Source: CAZEDU01 sp964511185 (GTDB lineage Bacteria; Myxococcota; Myxococcia; Myxococcales; Myxococcaceae). From it: a stretch of DNA of 64,000 bases. Below, in pieces: positions 60,378-64,000 of the stretch (its first letter is position 1; each line of letters starts with the position of its first letter). The stretch spans positions 23,405 through 87,404 of the forward strand of contig CAZEDU010000005.1 in the NCBI GenBank assembly GCA_964511185.1, in the 5' to 3' direction. A program made the position numbers and the translations under genes. The notes under the pieces were generated by a model. It did no database searches. It saw nothing but the letters and a program-made list of their open reading frames with translations, and was not told the DNA's origin.

Positions 60378-61178
60378 ATGCGCACTTTGGCGGGCCCGAT
60401 GGGCCGAGCGATTCCATCTCTTCTTTTGCTGCTCAAACCCCTCATCGCCTTCGCGTCGAACGAGGCTCCGGTGACCGCGGAAGAGCTTCGTCAGGTGGCG
60501 TCGAAGCGAATCTTCTTCGCGCACCAGTCGGTGGGCGGCAACGTGCTCGACGGTGTGCGCGCTCTCGCCGACGAGCAGGGTGTGCCGGTGCCGATTCGCG
60601 AATGGAAGGCGGGCGAAGCGGGCGCCGGCCTTCTCCACGCGATGGTGGGGCAGAACGAGGCGCCGCTCAGCAAGGTGAGCCACTTCGAGAAGCTGCTCGA
60701 CGAAGGCGCGGCCCAGGCCGACGTCGCCTTCTACAAGTTCTGCTACGTGGACTTCACGAAGGACACCGACGTCGACGCGCTGTTCGTCCAGTACCAGCGC
60801 TCGGTCGAGGCGCTCCAAGCCAAGCACCCGGGCGTGAAGCTCGTGCACGTGACGACGCCGCTCACCACGGTGCAGCGGGGCGTGAAGGGGTGGATCAAGG
60901 AGAAGCTCGGTAAGGGCGCGTGGGGCGCAAACGAGAACATCAAGCGCCACCAGTTCAACGAGCGGCTCCGGCAGACCTACGGCGGCAAGGCGCCGGTGTT
61001 CGACCTCGCGCAGATCGAGTCGGAGCTCGGCGGCGGGCAGGTGTCGACCTTCACGCGCGGCGGGCAGCGCTACCCGAGCATGAACCCCGCGTTCACCGAC
61101 GACGGCGGCCACTTGAACGCGCAGGGGCGCAAGGTGGTGGCGGCGCGGCTGGTTCGCTTCCTGGCGGCGCTGCCTTGA
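60378..61178 (+). CDS. Secreted SGNH-hydrolase-like protein
   Basis: A 266-residue protein with a signal peptide (IPSLLLLLKPLIAFAS). It has an N-terminal RIFFAHQSVGGNVLDGVRAL, in which the Ser and following Gly could be the SGNH block I, VAFYKFCYVDFTKDTDVD in the middle, and DDGGHLNAQGRKVVAARLVRFL, the usual block V with Asp-x-x-His. This points to an esterase, perhaps an O-acetyl esterase acting on polysaccharide, but the match is weak. Its stop overlaps the start of the following acetyltransferase by one base, consistent with paired adding and removing of acetyl groups. Confidence 0.65.
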   Translation: MRTLAGPMGRAIPSLLLLLKPLIAFASNEAPVTAEELRQVASKRIFFAHQSVGGNVLDGVRALADEQGVPVPIREWKAGEAGAGLLHAMVGQNEAPLSKVSHFEKLLDEGAAQADVAFYKFCYVDFTKDTDVDALFVQYQRSVEALQAKHPGVKLVHVTTPLTTVQRGVKGWIKEKLGKGAWGANENIKRHQFNERLRQTYGGKAPVFDLAQIESELGGGQVSTFTRGGQRYPSMNPAFTDDGGHLNAQGRKVVAARLVRFLAALP

Positions 61179-61741
61179 TGCTGACGCGCGCGGCGTGGTC
61201 GGCGGGCGTCTTGCTGGCGAAGCAGGCGGCGGCGCGGGCGCGCGTCGAGCTCTTGTTGTGGCGTTGCGCGTCGGTCGGTGAGGACGTCCAAGTGCTCGGC
61301 CAGGTCTGGGTGCACGGCGAAGGGCGGGTCCGGGTGGGGAACGGCGTGGTGCTCGATGGACGCGGGGCGCCGATCGAGCTGCACGCCGAGCCCGGCGCGG
61401 AGCTGGTGATCGGCGACGGCGTGCACATCGAGCCGGGGGCGTCGCTCGAGGCGCAAAAGCGCGTCGAGGTCGGCGCGCACGCGTGCATCGGTCGGTTCGC
61501 CAAGGTCATCGACAACCACTTTCACCCGCTCTCGGGCGACCGCATGAAGCGGCCCGCATCGACCGCGGTCGTCATCGAAGAGGAAGTGGCGCTCGGCGAG
61601 CGCGCCATCGTGTTGCCCGGCGCGCACCTGCAGCGCGGCGCGGTCATTGGCCCGGGCGCGGTGGTGAGCCGGCGCGTGCCGGCCGGGGCGCGTTTCCCGG
61701 GAAGTCCAGGAAAAGTGATGCCCCCGCGTGCGACGCGGTAG
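61178..61741 (+). CDS. Left-handed beta-helix acyltransferase
   Basis: A 187-residue hexapeptide-repeat protein starting at the TGATG overlap. It has a hydrophobic N-terminus, regular six-residue turns (GDGVHIEPGASLEAQKRVEVGAHACIGRFAKV), the catalytic-type His in IDNHFHPLSGD, and the closing VIGPGAVVSRRVPAGARFPGSPGKV. It resembles maltose/galactoside O-acetyltransferases and the wcaF group in polysaccharide clusters. Transfer of an acetyl group to a sugar of the adjacent locus is likely. Confidence 0.8.
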   Translation: MLTRAAWSAGVLLAKQAAARARVELLLWRCASVGEDVQVLGQVWVHGEGRVRVGNGVVLDGRGAPIELHAEPGAELVIGDGVHIEPGASLEAQKRVEVGAHACIGRFAKVIDNHFHPLSGDRMKRPASTAVVIEEEVALGERAIVLPGAHLQRGAVIGPGAVVSRRVPAGARFPGSPGKVMPPRATR

Positions 61742-61753
61742 AGTGGCTGCGCC

Positions 61754-62344
61754 ATGGCCGAGAAGCGCCAATACCGACGGTTCAAGCGCCGGCTCCTGGT
61801 GAAGTACGGCGTCAACGACCTGTCGATGTCGGGCTTCACCGGAGACGTGTCGACCGGCGGGCTGTTCGTCGCGGCGGCGCGGCCCTTGCCGCTCGACACG
61901 CGGCTGCACGTGCAGCTCTTTCTCGACCCGACCCGCTTTCTGTTCTTCGAAGGCGAGGTGCGGCGGCAGAAGGTCACGCCGCGCGAGCTGAGCGGCCTGG
62001 AGCCGACCGGGTTCGGCATCCGCTTTCTGCATCCGCGCGAGGTGGTGCTGCAGGCGCTCGGCCGGACGGATCACCTCGAGGTGCACTACGCGACGGTCAG
62101 CGCGCTGCGCGAGGCGTACCAGCGCGAGCTCAAGCACGGCGCGCTCTTCGTACCCGCGAGCAAAGGGCTGCCGCGCAACACCGAGGTGAACGTCGGGCTG
62201 TGCCTCGACTTCGTGAACAAGGACTTCGAGCTGCAGGCGACGGTGGTGCACGTCGCGGAAGAGGGCCCCAACCGCGGCGTCGGCGTCGTCTTCAAAGACC
62301 GCGGCGCGCTCGAGGCCGCGCTCAAGCCTTTCCTCAAACCTTAG
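61754..62344 (+). CDS. PilZ-domain protein, two-part
   Basis: A 196-residue protein. The N-terminal PilZ domain has the basic motif QYRRFKRR (RxxxR present) and GDVSTGGLFVAA (DxSxxG), so c-di-GMP binding is credible. The second half (KHGALFVPASKGLPRNTEVNVGLCLDF, GVGVVFKD) repeats the PilZ-like beta pattern without the arginine motif, a form seen in myxobacterial paralogues. It lies 12 bases downstream of the acyltransferase gene on the same strand, which would place a c-di-GMP effector next to exopolysaccharide genes. Confidence 0.85.
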   Translation: MAEKRQYRRFKRRLLVKYGVNDLSMSGFTGDVSTGGLFVAAARPLPLDTRLHVQLFLDPTRFLFFEGEVRRQKVTPRELSGLEPTGFGIRFLHPREVVLQALGRTDHLEVHYATVSALREAYQRELKHGALFVPASKGLPRNTEVNVGLCLDFVNKDFELQATVVHVAEEGPNRGVGVVFKDRGALEAALKPFLKP

Positions 62345-62450
62345 TTTGGGGAACAGCGTCCCTGACAACGCTTGAGCTCAAGGCACGAGCAGCCCGAAGC
62401 GCGTAGCGCCCTTTCCTGCACTTGGGCGGTGTGAGTCGGGTCAGCCTCCC

Positions 62451-63569
62451 ATGGGACTCTTCGACAAGCTGTTCGGCAAGACGCCGCCCACCGATGCAGT
62501 GAAGACCAGCGTCGAGCACCACGCTGACGGCTCGCAGACGGTCTGGACGCAGTTCACGCTCAAAGGTGCCCCCCGCCCAGTGCAAACCGACGTGGTCACC
62601 GCGCTCGATGACGCGCTGACGAAACTCGGCCGCGGCGCCCAGGTGATGCACGCGTCCGACCCGTCGCGCCTCCTGAGCTTCGAGCACGGCGGCCCGCCGA
62701 TCTGGAGCGTCGGGTTCGTCGACGTGCCTGGACCTACTCCGTACACGCTGATGCTGACCTACGGCTTCAGCCACGTGCTTTCGCCAGAGCACTTTCGCGA
62801 AGGCGTGCGGCACGAGTACTCGTTCGCGGTGCCGCAGGGCACGCCCACGGACCCCTGGGCCGACGCATTCTTACGCCACCAGTGCCGCTACATTCTCTCG
62901 CAGGGCGCCGACATCAAGCCCGACGATTGCGTGCCGCTGCGCGGCTGGCCCATCACCCGCATTCCATTTCAGCCTCAGCATCACGCGATGATGCCCGACA
63001 GCACGATGGTCGGAGTGCTGTGCACGCCTGACCCCGTGTTCCCCCGGGTGGAAACGCCGCACGGCACCATCGAGGTGCGCCGGTTGGTCTGCATCGACGA
63101 GCGCGAGCTCGACCGCGTCGAGACGTGGAGTGCGAAAGGCTTTCTTGAAGAGCTGCGCGCCGTCGACCCGCTGCTGCTCACACCGCTGAAGCGAACGAGC
63201 CTGGTTGATGACCCGGCGTTTCGCGCGCGTGTCGAGAAGCGGTTTGCAGCCGAAGGCAGCGATATGGACAGCGTGATGTTCGACGTGGCGGCCATCTCGC
63301 GCGAGGGCCGTCTCGAGCTGACCTTGCCGGGAACACCTGCCGGTCGCGAGCGGCTGATCAACGCGATGGTCGGTCGCGTAGGCTTCGGGCGAAAGCTGGT
63401 CGCTCATTCGGCACAAGGCAGCAGGCCGATCGTCTTCGCGCTCGCGGCAGCCAAGACCGGTGCCGCTGAGCAGTACTTCGTCGTGTCGGGCGACCTCGAG
63501 CAGGGAGATGCCGCAGAAGTGCTGCGCGCGCTCAGAGCCAGCGAGTGTGTCGTGAGCATCAAGCTCTGA
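62451..63569 (+). CDS. SUFU-domain protein
   Basis: A 372-residue cytoplasmic protein. The N-terminal 200 residues match the suppressor-of-fused fold: PPIWSVGFVDVPGPTPYTLMLTYGFSHVLSP, EYSFAVPQGTPTDPWADAFLRHQCRYILSQGADIKPDDCVPL, ITRIPFQPQHHAMM and VLCTPDPVFPRVETPHGTIEVRRLVCIDERELD. Bacterial SUFU proteins are often immunity proteins for polymorphic toxins. The C-terminal 130 residues form a separate beta/alpha domain of unknown kind. No toxin gene adjoins it, so an immunity role is only a family expectation. The next 138 bases contain an inverted repeat (GCTGTCA at 63570, TGACAGC at 63627) and no gene. Confidence 0.82.
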   Translation: MGLFDKLFGKTPPTDAVKTSVEHHADGSQTVWTQFTLKGAPRPVQTDVVTALDDALTKLGRGAQVMHASDPSRLLSFEHGGPPIWSVGFVDVPGPTPYTLMLTYGFSHVLSPEHFREGVRHEYSFAVPQGTPTDPWADAFLRHQCRYILSQGADIKPDDCVPLRGWPITRIPFQPQHHAMMPDSTMVGVLCTPDPVFPRVETPHGTIEVRRLVCIDERELDRVETWSAKGFLEELRAVDPLLLTPLKRTSLVDDPAFRARVEKRFAAEGSDMDSVMFDVAAISREGRLELTLPGTPAGRERLINAMVGRVGFGRKLVAHSAQGSRPIVFALAAAKTGAAEQYFVVSGDLEQGDAAEVLRALRASECVVSIKL

Positions 63570-63707
63570 GCTGTCAGAATGGCCACTGAGCTTCGACTTG
63601 GGGGTCGATGTGCCGGAAGGTCGTTTTGACAGCCTGACCGCTGAAATCGAAATCCAGCGGGCCGGCAGCGCGCTCGCCCATGGGCGCGGGCTCTCCGGAG
63701 GGGGACG

Positions 63708-63902
63708 ATGCGCTTCTTACGCCCGAGTGTGGGGTCGCTTCTCTTGGCGGCCGGAGTAAGCGCTTGCGCGTCCACTCCGGAGAACACGCCCGCCCATCTA
63801 GTCGAGGCGAGCCCCGCCAAAGATCTGATGAAGTTCGCCAGCATCCAGCAAGTCGAAGAAGAACAAACCGACAAACCGCGAGGTGTTGGCAGCAGGCGGT
63901 AG
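63708..63902 (+). CDS. Small lipoprotein of unknown function
   Basis: A 64-residue frame with a strong ribosome-binding site (GGAGGGGGACG) before ATG 63708. It has a clear lipoprotein signal ending VSACAS and a 43-residue hydrophilic mature part (PAKDLMKFASIQQVEEEQTDK). No family is recognised. It probably begins a unit with the gene starting near 63953. Confidence 0.65.
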   Translation: MRFLRPSVGSLLLAAGVSACASTPENTPAHLVEASPAKDLMKFASIQQVEEEQTDKPRGVGSRR

Positions 63903-63952
63903 GCGCCTTGGCGGTGAGGGACGAGTGCTTCGGCAAGTGACGGAGGAGTCGG

Positions 63953-64000
63953 TGTCCCGTTTCTCCATCCGGGAGACACTCCAGGCCCGAGCGTCGAATT
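63953..64000 (+). CDS. Start of an unidentified gene, cut by the window edge
   Basis: A GTG at 63953 preceded by ACGGAGGAGTCG opens a frame (MSRFSIRETLQARASN) running off the end. The ribosome-binding site and the spacing after the small lipoprotein make a real start likely. Sixteen residues are too few to identify the family. Confidence 0.4.

Overview
The window is GC-rich, densely coded DNA from a member of the Myxococcota, most likely Myxococcales. The evidence is several PilZ proteins, eukaryotic-like Ser/Thr kinases beside PEGA proteins, many lipoproteins, frequent GTG and TTG starts, and a polysaccharide locus whose gene content resembles the Myxococcus xanthus eps locus. It comes from a draft assembly: three runs of N (22422-22431, 24909-24918, 27347-27434) cut real genes, and several one- or two-base frame breaks may be sequencing errors. 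I saw no tRNA, rRNA, CRISPR array or complete insertion sequence.

Region 1 (1-35 kb) is mixed housekeeping, signalling and envelope functions. It holds a partial kinase, a tail-collar lipoprotein, a receiver protein, two PilZ proteins, an M48-like protease, the two E1 subunits of a 2-oxoacid dehydrogenase, and a block of sensor kinase, receiver protein and receiver-kinase. These are followed by a TamB/Omp85 pair, an M64 peptidase and an Lhr-type helicase. A minus-strand operon then runs kinase, PEGA protein, BASS transporter fused to a degenerate GGDEF-like domain. After it come a TonB-dependent receptor, a periplasmic binding lipoprotein, a Bacillus-type transglutaminase, a GNAT/FemAB-like protein, a CapA protein and a von Willebrand A lipoprotein.

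Region 2 (about 35.9-61.7 kb) is a large exopolysaccharide locus. Its initiating enzyme is a polyisoprenyl-phosphate hexose-1-phosphate transferase (58664-60061). Assembly genes are a WecG/TagA glycosyltransferase, two GT2 enzymes, two Gfo/Idh/MocA oxidoreductases, acetyltransferases and FemAB-like proteins. Chain handling is by Wzy and Wzz. Export is by a short OPX lipoprotein followed directly by an outer-membrane beta-barrel, the arrangement of the composite OPX/beta-barrel translocon. A GH44 glycosidase and a deacetylase probably trim the product, and a receiver protein lies in the export operon. No Wzx flippase is visible, and the only BY-kinase-like gene is short, lacks a Walker A lysine and is frameshifted.

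Region 3 (61.7-64 kb) holds a PilZ protein, a SUFU-domain protein, a tiny lipoprotein and the start of a further gene.

Three convergent intergenic gaps (23071, 42355, 51154) carry members of one structured repeat family, and a fourth (37607) carries two tandem copies of a perfect palindrome. A microsatellite at 31165 adjoins a Shine-Dalgarno-led micro-ORF built from the same kind of hexanucleotides.
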